From Hyaloscypha bicolor E (taxonomy: Eukaryota; Ascomycota; Leotiomycetes; Helotiales; Hyaloscyphaceae), in NCBI RefSeq assembly GCF_002865645.1, contig NW_020194589.1, positions 3,137,750 through 3,201,749 on the forward strand: 64,000 bases of DNA. Reading direction: 5' to 3'. The notes beneath the pieces are model-generated. The model did not search any database. It was given only the letters and a program-made list of their open reading frames with translations, and was not told the origin of the DNA. Position numbers and translations under genes: made by a program. Of the stretch, positions 36,209-48,222 are shown one piece after another. Each line of letters starts with the position of its first letter. Position 1 is the first letter of the stretch.

Positions 36209-38329
36209 ACTGTATGCCTAAACGCAGTCCGCCTTGGCGTTAGGATACGTCAACGGAGAGTAACCTGAATACTTTTTGAAGATCGTCAGGAAAAAAGATT
36301 CAGAAGCTGAAGAGAGGAAGCAGAATATGCACTGTAATAAGGATCGGCTCCGTTGAAAGTGTGACTTCAGAAAAGACACAGAAAGGTCATTTTGAATTGG
36401 CTTCTTGTAACTGGGGCTTACCACAATATGTATCTCTGTCCAATTAAGAGTTCCAATTTGATGGAAAACAACATTTCATCTCTCCCCTTCATTTTAGCAA
36501 GATCTATAAGGAGCAACCGCGCATATACAGAAAACCGCTCACGCTACATTACATGATCCTTTAGAAACAGGAGCTAAAACTTCGTAAATCGGAGCAAAGC
36601 TATCATCTAGAGAAGATTCCGGGGAGATCAGTGTCTTCAAGGGACCAAATAAGGCCCTCCATATTCTCAAATAGCTTTTAATGCGAGCTCGGGCTTCCGT
36701 AGCGCGTGCTCAAGCTGTGCTCAGGAATGCTCACCAATAGCTCAGGCTAAAGCAACATCAGCTCAGGTTTAAAGACGGAAATGGAAAAATATCATGAAAT
36801 CATTCTAGTATGAGATTCCCGGCTACTGCGCGTATTGAGCCACGAAGAGTAAAAGACCGAGAAAGAGAACAAGAAGCTACTATCCGTGGGAAGAAGACGA
36901 GGTTTAATAACCTTACTTCTGAAAAACAAGCCCGGGAACTCTGGCGTTTATAAGACGAAACGCGGCTATGTCTTATAAACGTTCTAGAGAAGTTCATGTT
37001 ATAGATTAAGTTCGAAGGCTTCATGCGAGCCTATGGCTCGCACTCTCGTGGGACGTGCGGGATCGTTTTGCTCTAACCCAAATATCGTTAGTCGCTTCGA
37101 CTCGAGGTACTGATCCGCGTGGCAACCTTACCTGAATTTACACGCCATAGCAGCCACAAGGCTAATAACGATATCCTGCATAGTGCTGAGGCCTTAGAGC
37201 TCGGATAAGACCTCTTTATAAAGTATTAGAGATAATATAAGCTCGGTGGTAGAGCTGTGGTGGTGAAACTTTCTAGTGGGAGGGGTTTAGGGTATCCGAG
37301 AGTAGCTATGAAATATAACTTATAAAAATTTATAGGAGATATTAAAGTATGCACAGATTTTAAGATGCTTTAAGTCTAAGTACTTATTATATTTTTCGGC
37401 ACACCGGTTTTTTCGGTACGAAGGTACACAGGGATGGACGTTAGTTATTTTGAAGTCAACTTCTCTTGATTACCTCTGAATGTACCACAATATTTTCGTA
37501 CAAGGAGCGCGATGCTCAATCGGGAAGATATCTTTTATTTGAAACTAAAAAACTAAACCTCTGCATGAGCTTGACAGTCTTCAACCTGGTAACTCAATTT
37601 GGCAACTTGACCTGGTCGGTGCATTTCACCTGATCCACTTTACCTTTGGCTGTTCACGATGGAAGAACGGATATAGAAGTAAAATTTACTAAGTAAGCCA
37701 TTATACCAGGTCAGAACGACGTGCAACAAATGTGATGGCGGGATCAATGTAATGGTCGAAGGCTCAAAGTTCAATGAATCTCATGTATTGAAAATACTAA
37801 GCTGGGAAGCAAAGAAGGGAGGAATGCCTCGACCTTTTAGTATTATCTCGCCCAAGCATTCCGGCTTAGCTCCGTTTTGCACCTGTTTCCGATTCCCTAT
37901 TCCCGGCAGATCATGCCGTTATGCCAGCCGTCACAACAAATCTCTATCAAATACGAAATCCTCTAAGGGGATCATCACCGGGTCAAATACGATAGATCGG
38001 AGAGAGCTACTCTAATGCAACAGGTCGTATGCAGATTCAAGGGGTACGCCAAATCTGTACAAAGCTTCTATTCCGCTCCACGCCTTCTATGTTACAAGTT
38101 TAGGAAGACACAGCTCGAAGAGAGGAGAAGGTGTTATCCGCCAATAATCTACAAAAGGTGCATTGCAAATCACAGCGAGCGTGAGCAAAAAAGCGGAACG
38201 GAACTCCATTTCCATTGCCCCTGCCTGTCATAAAAGCCATGTATACAAGAAACTGGCCTCCCACTCAATTCCTACAAGCCATCTTATTGCTTTCCATGCC
38301 GGTTTTGATTTTGGTTTTGATCGATGACT
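36209..38329. other. Gene-poor intergenic region
   Basis: No gene model is supported. It contains an inverted repeat (36945-36956 with 36970-36981) and a hairpin at 37023-37043 sharing about 18 bp with 33678-33695. The plus-strand ORFs at 37,752-38,233 have no recognisable domain or splice support. The last part serves as the 3' flank of EF-Tu. Confidence 0.5.
36945..36981. repeat. Perfect 12-bp inverted repeat
   Basis: cgtttataagac and gtcttataaacg separated by 13 bp, in non-coding DNA. Confidence 0.7.
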
Positions 38330-39766
38330 TTACTTGATGATTCTGGTCACCAGGCCGGTAGCAACGGTGCGTCCTCCTTCTCGAATGTTGAAGCGTTGCC
38401 CGACATCAATGGCAACAGGGTGCCCAATCTCGCACTTCATCTCCACGTTGTCGCCTGGCATAACCATTTTCGACGCCGCATCCTCGGTTCCCTCAGGCCA
38501 GAAGAGTGCAGCTGCCTCATCGGCGGTTCGGATGAAGATCTGAGGCCGGTAGTTCTCGTGGAAGCCGGTGTGTCGTCCTCCTTCCTCCTTGGTCAGAACG
38601 TACATCGAGACCAAGAACTCGGTGTGTGGCTTTGTTGTGCCGGGGGCAACAATAACCATTCCTCGCTTCACGTCCTCGCGCTTCACACCACGGAGCAAGA
38701 GTCCGGAGTTATCACCTGCTCTTGACTCGTCGCAGGACTTCTTGAAGGTCTCGATGTCGGTCACTTTGGTCTTGATTGGCGTCTCACTCTTTCCAACGAG
38801 CTCGACTTCGGAATCTCTCTTCAAGGTACCACGCTCGACTCGACCGGATGCGACTGTTCCACGACCAGGGATAGAGAAGACGTCCTCAACGGACATGAGG
38901 AATGGCTTGTCGAGGTCACGCTGAGGAGTTGGGATCCAGGTATCAACGGCAGCGAGAAGCTCATCAATCTTCTGCTCTCCAATCTCTGGTCTTCGGCCTT
39001 CAAGAGCACACAGAGCGGAGCCCAAGATAATTGGCGTCTCATCGCCCTCAAATCCATAGGTTGTAAGCAATTCTCGCATTTCCATCTCAACCAATTCCAA
39101 CATTTCCGGGTCCTCGAGAGCATCGACTTTGTTAACAAAAACCACGATCTTCTGGACACCGACCTGCCGAGCAAGCAGCAGATGTTCTCTCGTCTGAGGC
39201 ATTTGTCCGTCTGAAGCTGCTACGACAATAACAGCTCCATCCATATTTGCGGCACCGGTAATCATGTTCTTGATGTAATCTGCGTGGCCAGGACAGTCGA
39301 CGTGGGAGTAATGTCTGGCATCGGTCGAGTACTCGATGTGTGCTGTGGAAATCGTAATACCGCGCTTCCGCTCCTCGGGTGCCTTGTCAATCGAGCCATA
39401 GTCGAGGAAGCTTGCCAATCCCTTCTCTGCCTGTCTCTTTGTGATCGCGGCCGTCAATGTGGTCTAAAAATCACGTTAGCTTGTGCTTCTTGCCTGTCTC
39501 GAGTCTCCTGTGCCTTTCCGTGATCGACGTGACCAATTGTACCTAATACAGTCAGTGGAATCTCCAGAATTTTGTTGCAAGATGTACACACCGATATTAA
39601 CATGTGGTTTCGTCCGCTCAAAGACAGTAGCATATGTGCGCGCGCCATTCAGCACCGAAGCTCCACTTCGATGAGCTTGCAGCAAGGGGCTCACGGAATT
39701 GCCTTGATGCAGCGCAGACCGAGCTGTCCGCAGGAAGGGAGCTACTGACCGCACAAAGACCGGCAT
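38330..39766 (-). CDS. TUF1: Elongation factor Tu, mitochondrial
   Basis: GTPase that delivers aminoacyl-tRNA to the mitochondrial ribosome. Exons (minus strand): 39766-39592, 39542-39514, 39463-38330; 445 aa. The N-terminus ([19 protein letters not shown]) is a basic, hydroxylated mitochondrial presequence. An in-frame Met further upstream (39862) is less likely. Motifs: G1 GHVDHGKT at 62-69, RGITIS, G3 DCPGH near 124, G4 NKVD near 179, and the C-terminal EF-Tu signatures ending VTRIIK. Intron 1 is GT-AG (51... bp class, 39591-39543). Intron 2 (39513-39464, 50 bp) starts with GC, not GT, and interrupts the P-loop exactly between the Lys and Thr codons. It has a GCTAAC branch site and TTTTAG acceptor, and no GT donor gives a correct frame. 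A 75-bp sequence in its promoter (39855-39937) is repeated at 41530-41610. Confidence 0.95.
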
Positions 39767-41171
39767 CTTGTTGGTACAATTGGGAGGTAGGGAAGAGAGG
39801 AGATGAGGAAATAAATGGGCCGTTGTGCCACTGAAGATTGAAGATTGAAGCTCGCCCGACATTTTTCTTAGCGTGGATTTTGGGCCGGGGTTGTGGTTTG
39901 CACGTGATTTGCCGGTCCCCCTATTAGGAAAAGGGGTGTAATTGTTTGGTCCTTCAACTTGATTGTGCCAAGATTTCCAGGTTCATTCGACTGCTGAAAT
40001 TACATTTAACTGTACATCCATGTTCATTATTCACGTGCTAAATACCATTAACTAATAAGTCGAGGTTCATTCGCCACTTATTATTTTGCAAATGTACCCT
40101 AACTTGAAGGAACCTAGGATTGTATGTGACTATCAGGTTTCTGTCTTCTTGTCACAGCAGACGAAAGCAAATTACTCCATACCACCATGAAGATGTACCT
40201 TGCAGGTCGGCAACGATGCTACTGAATGAACCACCCCAGCCATGAACACCCAAACACTCCTTGTCACTCTCCTCCCTCCTCTTATATAACCTGTTGTTAT
40301 GCTGAGCCGCAAATTATGAGTTGTTTGACTTAAGTATTAAAGTTTAGAGGCATCCTTCGTGGTTGTTTGGGGGCATTTTAGGTGGGGTCGCTGACTCGAC
40401 TCGCTTGGGCGTTCAGCGAAGTGAAGATATACTTGTAAATTGGCTCTCACGAATTCATATTCGCTTTTGTAAGTTGCCAAGTGCGGACGCCCGCACTTAG
40501 CTTTCCTGCACTTGACAGATAACCTTGCATCGCCTCCCAAAATTTGTTTAGAATCAAATAAGTGTTTCCATTACTAAATCTCAAAACCTCCACGAACATA
40601 TATCCAAGAAGTCTACCCATCTCTTTCCTTATCAACTTAAAAATCACTCACAAGTATCCTGAGCATCCTCACCCGCCTCTTGTACAACAGTGGTACCGCT
40701 TCCACGTCATCTAGCCTAGGCTTAAATTCAAGCAATTAGAACTTGGCATTTGAATCTCGACTAAATGTCTTCCTCTAAAAACATTTTATACCTCGCAGAT
40801 TCGTTTATCTTTTCCACAGACTAATACAAAACAATGTACAACCTTCACAAATTGATACCTTTCAGTCGAAGCCTGACATGGAATTATCTCAACCTTTTTT
40901 CTAATCGACGAAAAACTCAAATCCCGAGCCAATACAACAAACCTCGAATTATATCCGTTATCAGCTATTTCGCTCTCCATGCTTACTTCGGAATCCCCCA
41001 TAAATTGTGAAATCCTTCGGCATCATATTTGGCATCCCGTTCGCGGTACTTTCCACACTTTGTCCAATCGCTTGGAGTATCCGCCTTGTACTTTACGTGA
41101 AGAAACGCCGAGCGCCCCAGCTAAGCCTAGCAGTTGAGTATCAGAAGAAATTTGACTAATTCATCAAGTAC
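39767..41171. other. Intergenic region upstream of EF-Tu
   Basis: EF-Tu promoter plus about 1.2 kb without a supported gene. A CACGTG motif lies at 39901-39906 within the repeated 75-bp segment. A 71-codon minus-strand ORF at 40,786-41,001 has no recognisable feature. Confidence 0.5.
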
Positions 41172-41485
41172 ATGAAGATGATAGTGGATTTGGCAAAAGA
41201 TCCTAGTTGTGGTGTTGACTATGATGGTGAGCCCTGTCTCTTCTCTTTCACTATTTCATTTACGAGTGCGGAGTTCGGCTGATTCTTTATGGAAATTTAG
41301 TGAATTGGACAGTGAAACGCCACATTGAATTCTGTTTGAAGCATATCGAGAGATTGGATGAGAGCGGCCTTCTGCCGACCGAAAGACTGCTTGGGGAGGA
41401 AGATATTGGAGTTCCCGGAAAGATTGGGTTGAAGTACCTGTCCTTTACAAAGTTGTTGTTAATTAGTCGTCCGAATCAAGCGTAA
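41172..41485 (+). CDS. Small hypothetical protein, two exons
   Basis: I do not recognise this gene. Exon 1 is 41172-41226 and exon 2 is 41301-41485. A 74-bp GTGAGC...TTTAG intron with a CTGATT branch-like site joins in phase 1 and gives 79 aa. The sequence is charged and probably helical (FCLKHIERLDESGLLPTERL). It may be the 3' part of a longer gene, because a CTAATTCATCAAG acceptor-like sequence precedes the ATG. Support is the clean splice junction and protein-like composition only. Confidence 0.4.
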
Positions 41486-42326
41486 AAAGATAAAGCAGCC
41501 CTAGCTAAGGAGAGCAATAAACTCGAAGCACAACATCTTTCTCACCGCGGATTCTAGGCTGGTGTTGTGGCTTGCACGTGATCTAGCGATTACCCCTATT
41601 GAGAAAGAGGGTTCGCGTGCACTGAATTTCATTTTTCCCAAGTCAAGTTAGATGCTTTTGCATCCTTCAAGACGAATGTATCGCTTCGTCCGACAAGAAC
41701 GAATGAGTATTTGTACAGAACCCTAACGGATACAACGGTGCAGAACGTAAGGATTCGTATAAACAAGGTTAATCTCGGCCCCATGCGAAGTTTCGTCCAT
41801 GAACTAGAGGATGTCTGAGAATTGAGAAGCTTGGCGAAGGGCATTCCGCTTTGCGTGAGCCTCCACGTGAGTATTTTTGAAGTGAACACCACTTGAATGC
41901 GCGGAATGACAATGAGTCTTAGAATGGTGAACTCTACTCCGATGATAGCTAGCTATGATTGCACAGACAAGTGTCCTCCAATACAGACAGGAGGGCTAAA
42001 GGCCCTCGAAACTGGGAACAACCGCGTTGGCGATGACCAGGACCGAAAGTGATATAAACAGTATGGAAAGACCTATAAGTTAGTATGCCGAATAAGAAAC
42101 GGCTGTGCGAGAGTGGTGGAGTATATTGATACCCAGCACCTCATGAGCTTGGAATGTGAGAATTGCTCGTTGGCTAGACGTCTAACCAGGAATGAAGGAA
42201 GCATCATTATTTTTTACTCACAATCGAGATTCTGATAACTATTTTTACCCGAGATCATAAAGAGACTGTGGAAGGGGAGATATTGACCATTTAAAACCTT
42301 GACTGGACCATCACAATTGTCTCTTC
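41486..42326. other. Intergenic region with second copy of promoter repeat
   Basis: Holds 41530-41610, a diverged copy of the EF-Tu upstream segment 39855-39937 including TTGCACGTGAT. No gene is supported. It also serves as the 3' flank of the hydrolase gene to the right. Confidence 0.5.
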
Positions 42327-44955
42327 TCAATGCCTTCGATGGTTTTGCGATTCGTACACGGCGACCAATTCCTGCATTGTAGGAATCCAATCCAAACTTT
42401 GAGTTCCCCAGAGCTTCACTTTGCCGAGTTCTTGCTGCACCTTATTCAAGGTTTTGATCCTTTCAGTTTCCGCCCTTGCGTCTTCCCCTTGTGCTTCGGA
42501 GGACTCAGCTCCGTAACTCTTCCATGGATAACCCTCAGCTCGACATTCGACCCATTTCCCATCGCCTAAGTCTCCCACCGGATGCGGTGGCACTATGCCT
42601 GTTTTGAGGTATCCTTGGATCCAGTCATTCGTACATCTCGAAGGCGCGGAAAGTGAGCAGTGTCCCTCAGACTTTTGTTCAATCAGGCCGGCGTCCACAA
42701 ATTTTTTGGCCATTTTTAGGCCAGCGTGCAAAGGAGTCTGCGCAACGGGAGAGTTAGCAATCAATCGATCCAGATTGTTCCAGGGAAACTGGGACTATCG
42801 CTGGGAGCAATCACGAGACTGTCAGAAATCGAAAGGGGATTCGCCCATGGCACTTACGACTGGATCTGCAGAATTGCTAATAAACAAAATAGGGAAGGAG
42901 GTTCTGATGGGTTCTGATCCGTGTGCTGGGTTATCATCCCAATCCATGGTGAGGCCCTTATTTTTGATGCCATAACCATCGCAAATAAGTATGAAGCTCA
43001 TGTAAACGTCAGAGAAATACGACATATTCGACAATGACTCGAATTCTTTTTCAAGATTCGGGAGTGATTCATTGAGCTGATTCTCGGCATTAATATCCCT
43101 TCAAAGATTAAGGACGAAGGGCACCTACTGGGTGGCGTTTATCACTACACATCACTGCAAGTCCTGCTTCGTCTCCTGGGTACGAAAACCTTGAGAGAGG
43201 CGCTCCACAAAAGGGCTGGCTATTAAAATATGGAGAGTTTCCGGCGAGCTGCTTGATAAGCTCATCAATGATACCTTCATGTAGGTTGCTGACGACGGAT
43301 GCGAGTATCGGAAACATGATAGTTGGCCCATAGAGGGATTGGAAAGTAAGACCTCTCAAGTGAGTGTTGGTGAATGAGGCTGGCATTTTCGACTGCTCAT
43401 CAATCCAAGTGAGGGGCTCATTCCGCAGCTTCATTTCAACAGCTTGAAATCGGTTTGCAATGTCTTGCACTTCGTCACCCTAATCTCAAGAAATCGGAGT
43501 TAGCATGCTTCTTTCAGGTATGCTTGGGAGTGGAATGTACTAGGATCCGTTGCAAGTTGCTACAAGAGAGATTAATAATGCAAGAAGTTGGGACCCACAT
43601 CCTGGTATAGATCACAACGCTTGGCTGCCTTGTGACAGTATGTTGCGAAAGAATCGAAGGTTTTGTTGGTATCCCACGAGCTTTCTGTCCAGAGAGGTCC
43701 CACAAACCCGTCCGCGTCGACTAAAAGGACGGATCAGCAAAGTTTCCGGAGCCATAACTCGAATACTGACCGACTCCATCGAGAATCAATCTCCCGACAC
43801 GATCGGGGAACAAAGAAGCGAATGTTGCACCGAGCATGGTCTACAAATCGATGTTAGACTTTGGCATCAAGGTATGCAAATTGGAACTCACGCCATAGCT
43901 AAGTCCCCAAAAGACAAGTTTTCCTTTGGTATCTGGGGAATATGGTATGCCACCATCAGCAGACGAGTGCAATTCCTCCTCCTTCACTTTGACCGGTAAA
44001 TCACAGACTGCAGGCTCATTGCTCAAGGTGCTTGTCCACTCGTCCCAAGCGTCCACAATCGAAAGCATGTCTCGGGCAACGTTCGGAGTGCTGACATATT
44101 GTAAGATACCGTCATCACCATACAACTCGTCCTTTGTTTGGCAAAGCTTGGCAGTGGCTCTTATCCGAGTATCAAGTTTCTGCAATGCAACATCACTAGA
44201 GTTGATGAATCCAATCTCCCTGCCAGATTGAGCCCAGAGAAATCTGTGAAAAGAACCTTGGACATAATCTTCATCATCAGGCGATGGCAAGCTTGAAGAG
44301 AGATTGTCAGGCGGGAATGAATAGCAATCTGCACGTGGAGTTGTCATCATGATTCCTCGGGGATCGAAACCAACCACATCTTGATCAGGTACTCCGAAAA
44401 GTTGTTGGATAGCGCGTCCAGCACCAAGGGCGAACGTAAAGCCGGATCCACCTGGTCCTCCGGGATTGATCAGCAAAGGAGACTTTGAGGCTTTCTCAGA
44501 TCCAGTATGAATGCCAGGAACAAGAATCAACCCAATGTGAACCCTCGGATTATCCTTTGAAGCATTAAGTGGACGATTGTAGTCCATGGGTACAGTAAGA
44601 CGAGCACACCGGAAGGCCGTGAAGCATTTGTGCCATTCCAGCTTCTCACTTGGGGTGATCTATGGAAGTTAGCATTGTGTAATGTTATATGTGAGAGCGG
44701 GTAGTAACCAACACTCTCAAAATCGTCGAATCTATATCCCTCAACCCCGTCTGCATCAGCCACAGTCTCAGTCTTTCTGCATCCGATGAGGCCCGGGACG
44801 GAATGATATGACCACCATAAGAACAGAACAGCAGCAATGGACAAACCTTTCGCAAGAAGGACACGTCTACGGTGGTGTTTGGTAGTATCTGGAGGCTCAA
44901 TCTCCCTCCATACGAGGGTGTTCTTCTCATTGGTCCGATAGGTCGTTGAATTCAT
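42327..44955 (-). CDS. Membrane-anchored alpha/beta hydrolase, TAP-like peptidase family
   Basis: Predicted serine hydrolase related to bacterial tripeptidyl/prolyl aminopeptidases (alpha/beta fold plus C-terminal TAP-like domain). Seven exons: 44955-44713, 44659-43892, 43840-43771, 43720-43599, 43479-43129, 43076-42858, 42737-42327. All introns are GT-AG and the product is 727 aa. A basic stretch and one hydrophobic segment (LSIAAVLFLWWSYHSV, about residues 38-53) suggest a type II membrane anchor with a lumenal or extracellular catalytic domain. Oxyanion region: LLINPGGPGGSG. Catalytic triad: Ser335 in GLSYG, Asp589 in NSADPV, His617 in SEGHCSL; the Asp and His lie on either side of the last intron. 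The fourth intron (119 bp) could alternatively contain a tiny exon. The direct join keeps frame and the family pattern RCDLYQ-GDEVQDI. Substrate unknown; a secretory-pathway peptidase role is inferred. Confidence 0.9.
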
Positions 44956-45620
44956 GATGCTGGTATGCCTATGTGCTATGGTTGAAGAGACGACCCACCT
45001 TTCTCTTCCAGATTTACTTTTATATCTCTCAGTTTAACTGTGGTTGGAGGCGCAGTAAAGGAGGGGCAGATGTGCGCATGCTCAAGGCAATAGCAGATCG
45101 TCGAGCTGTTCTTTGTGGCCAGCACCTTAACTGGCTCATTGCCCGATAGTCCATTTCAGCCGAAGAGCCGTGCTGGTTTCACCCTTCACCCCACGCTTCA
45201 AACCAACCTGGAGGAGTAACGCGGCACAGTATTTCTATTGCTCCATTGAGGCATTTGGGCCTCGAAGTCGGGAGACGATTTTCATATCAATTTATGCAAG
45301 TTATGCAAAAAGCTAGCTTCCTATTTTTTCATTGGCCAGAGTCATGGCTTCCTTCCCCTGTCGATGCGAGCAGTGTCTCCACGAATTATCAATGCACCCT
45401 CGTCTTCATGCCTCAAGCGAGAGCTCTCCTTGCTCACCAGTTTGACGGTTTCATGGCTTCAACAATAAGAGCAGGTCGCTCCACGCGATGTCACGGTCAG
45501 AGACAACGTGGTCCCTTTCAGCTTATTTTCAAGTCATCGTATTTTTGGTCCTGTTCGCGAATTTCTTTCCGTCTCTCATAAGAGTCTGCATTTTCGATTG
45601 CTAATCTGCAAAACTCCTCC
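44956..45620. promoter_or_regulatory. Divergent intergenic region of two hydrolase genes
   Basis: 665 bp between the starts of the TAP-like hydrolase (leftward) and the HSL-type esterase (rightward). It must hold both promoters. No specific operator was identified, and ORFs through it lack support. Confidence 0.5.
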
Positions 45621-46762
45621 ATGGCTTCACAACCCGCGGAACCCGTCTATCGAACCCCAGTACCCTTCTTCACGCGCCTGGTCTACGCCAGCAAGCTCTA
45701 CCTCAGCAAGTTTGCCATCAAAGTCGTCTTCTGCGTTCTCAACCTACCTGGAATTCGCAAAAAAGCACACCAGCCAACCTTCACGAAAGTTTACCCCATC
45801 CAGCCCTCCCTCCGCCACCGAATATTCGTGCCGAAACAATGGAAACATGGCGATGCCCCACTGCCCCTCTATCTCGATATCCATGGCGGAGGGTTTGCGC
45901 TGCTCGAGGCATGTTGTTGACCATCGTTTCTTCAATTCTCCTGGAACATTACTTTACAAGCAATTGCTGACTCTCCTGGTATCTAGCCTCGGGCCGACGA
46001 CGCATTCTGTGCGAACTTCTGCAACGAGAACAAACTCCTAGTTGTCAGTCTAGATTACCCCCTGGCGCCCGCGAGCCGATACCCAAAAGCTGTTCATGCT
46101 CTAGTAGATGTTGTGAAGGCTGTCTTGGGGGATAAAAGTCTGCCGATAGATACAAAGAAGGTTACAATTGGGGGATCCAGCGCTGGAGCAAATTTATCGT
46201 TGGCTTGTACCCAAGACCCGAGTCTACAAGGGAAGATTGGAGGTCTCGTGGCATACTATCCACCTTGTGATATCAGCACACCTGTTAAGGTGGCAATGGC
46301 GACTAGACCGGCAAATGCTGGAAAAGACATGCTGGAAACAAAAGCGGATATGTTTAATTGGGCTTATTGTACAGATGACATTAATCTGAGGGATCCCCAG
46401 TTGTCTCCAAAGTATGCTGAGCGAGCAAAGTTGCCGCCCAAGCTATATATTGTTGGGTGTGATTTTGATCTGCTCTGTAGAGATTCGGAGATCATGGCCG
46501 AAAAGTTTGCAAGTGTGGGGAATGGTAAGAGGACGGGAACGGATGATTGCTGGGAAAGGAACGGGGTGAAGTGGGAGAGAATCTTGGGCGAAGAGCACGG
46601 TATGTTGCCTGAGGAGCTTGTAAGAGCGTTTGTTGCTGACTTCAGTCATCAGCCTTCGACATTGTCATGGGTTCTGGCGAGATCACGGCCAGGAGGATTA
46701 AAAGACGGGCGGAAATGTACGCGAGCGTCGCTGAGTTTCTGTTCCGGGAGGTGTACATCTGA
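45621..46762 (+). CDS. Alpha/beta hydrolase, hormone-sensitive-lipase (HSL) type esterase
   Basis: Predicted carboxylester hydrolase of 336 aa. Exons: 45621-45908, 45987-46599, 46653-46762. HSL hallmarks: oxyanion HGGG at 88-91, nucleophile Ser161 in GSSAG, probable acid Asp257 (GCDFDLL) and His300 (EEHAFD), with intron 2 splitting the His-containing motif. A hydrophobic stretch near residues 30-42 could touch a membrane. Intron 1 (45909-45986, 78 bp) begins GCATGT and ends CTAG with a GCTGACT branch site. No GT donor keeps the frame, so it is a GC-AG intron. Intron 2 is a 53-bp GT-AG intron (GTATGT...CATCAG). The true end is the TGA at 46760-46762; reading through intron 2 gives a longer spurious ORF. 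Fungal members often act on small acyl esters or in detoxification; the substrate here is unknown. Confidence 0.9.
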
Positions 46763-48222
46763 CGGAGTCGACAGCTACTTTGGGAAAGCAGTTAATATTG
46801 CTGAATCACCACCCAGAAGACATGGCTCCTAGCTGAATGCGGCTGAAATTGGGAATTAATCCCCAAGATCTTGCACGGGAATCCTGATGGACCCCGGAGC
46901 AGAAAGTCGACTCTAACCATATCCCGTGCGCTTGTCTTCCACAATCTCAATAAAGCGAGTTGTGATTAGACTTTTGTTCATTTTTTGAGCGTCTACTTCG
47001 AGCAAGTTCGAGATTTCTGTCTTTTTTGGCCAGCAAGACCAAGAATCGGGTGTAAGGAGTGCAAAATGATGTTGTCCATCCTTACGTTTTCTTTGGTCCT
47101 ATTGAAGCTGATTGAAACTGGTTTCCTATGTTCGAGGCACAATTCCATTGAGATCTAGACCACCATGGGCGTTGAACACTCTGCAGGGACCCCGAGGGTC
47201 CGTACATGTGACTGCAGCTTCATCCCAAGACACGCTCAGATGGTATCTGTCTGACTGAAACACCTTTTAGGAGAATATCCTTATCAGGAAGAATAGCTCT
47301 GATTAATGTGGCGTTTTCTAGTCGATTCACACATTAGAGTTCCACTTCTGAAGGCCGTCAAGTGAACTTTATAGGTTTCTAACTTCTCTGAGATCAGTTG
47401 AGATCAGCGAGACAATTTCTACACATGTTGGCGTTTGTCATTGATAAGCTGTGGGCAAGGTCAAGCTTGTGAGGAATCTCGAAACCATTGTATCGCATCG
47501 CGAAGGATGTCCTCGACTAGTTGACTCGGTCTCAAGTGCACAGGTCTAACTAAAGGCATTTCAACAGTTCGGCATACGCTGACTGGTCAGTTTGCTCTCA
47601 CGATCTAAATATAAGGGGCACTTGCTGGGACCTGTCCAAAACGAATACGGATCAAAAGAACGGCCAAGCCATTGGCAGGTATCAAGACTACTACCAAGAA
47701 ATCTTGAAATTTTTAACGTGGCTCCAAAACAACGTTGCGACCTCGGTTGAGCAGCCAAGATACATCGCACAGGGATGTCCGTGCTGAGGCTCAAGTGCAT
47801 CTCCATTTTTTGCCAGCGCCCGCGTCGATCGTATCACTTGGCGTTGATGAAACATTGGCACTTCTCCGACGCCCTAAGCCTTTTAACACCACGACCATTC
47901 AAAGGCCAGGAGATTGATTACCACGGCAATTGAGCCACCAGATATGGGGACAGGCCAGGCCGTGTAGGAGGCAGGGACTTTCCTCCCCGGGGATAGGACC
48001 AACTTGAGGCCCCTCGATCCTTTAATATAAGAGACATGTCAGTCATGCGTCCTTACATGTTCCTGCTTGATCTCCAGCTGCGCTCAAATTTTTCACTTCA
48101 TTCCATTCCGATTTGCATGCGAAGCTTGACGCCTCGATCTGGTTCTCTTCTCATAATATTTTAATTCCATCTTGTCTTTCCTTCCAAGCATATCACTCAG
48201 AAGCCACTCAACAACAACAGCC
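46763..48222. other. Intergenic region, no supported gene
   Basis: About 1.46 kb. Short ORFs (for example 47,561-47,917 on either strand) show no domains or credible splice sites. The 3' part is the promoter of the secreted protein gene. Confidence 0.5.

Noticed and set aside
37752..38233. Plus-strand ORFs of 87 and 72 codons
   Set aside because: No recognisable domain, no splice linkage, and downstream of EF-Tu on the opposite strand.
38330..38924. Plus-strand ORFs opposite EF-Tu exon 3
   Set aside because: Shadows of the conserved EF-Tu coding sequence.
40786..41001. 71-codon minus ORF
   Set aside because: No domain or promoter/splice support, and its position does not link it to a neighbouring gene.
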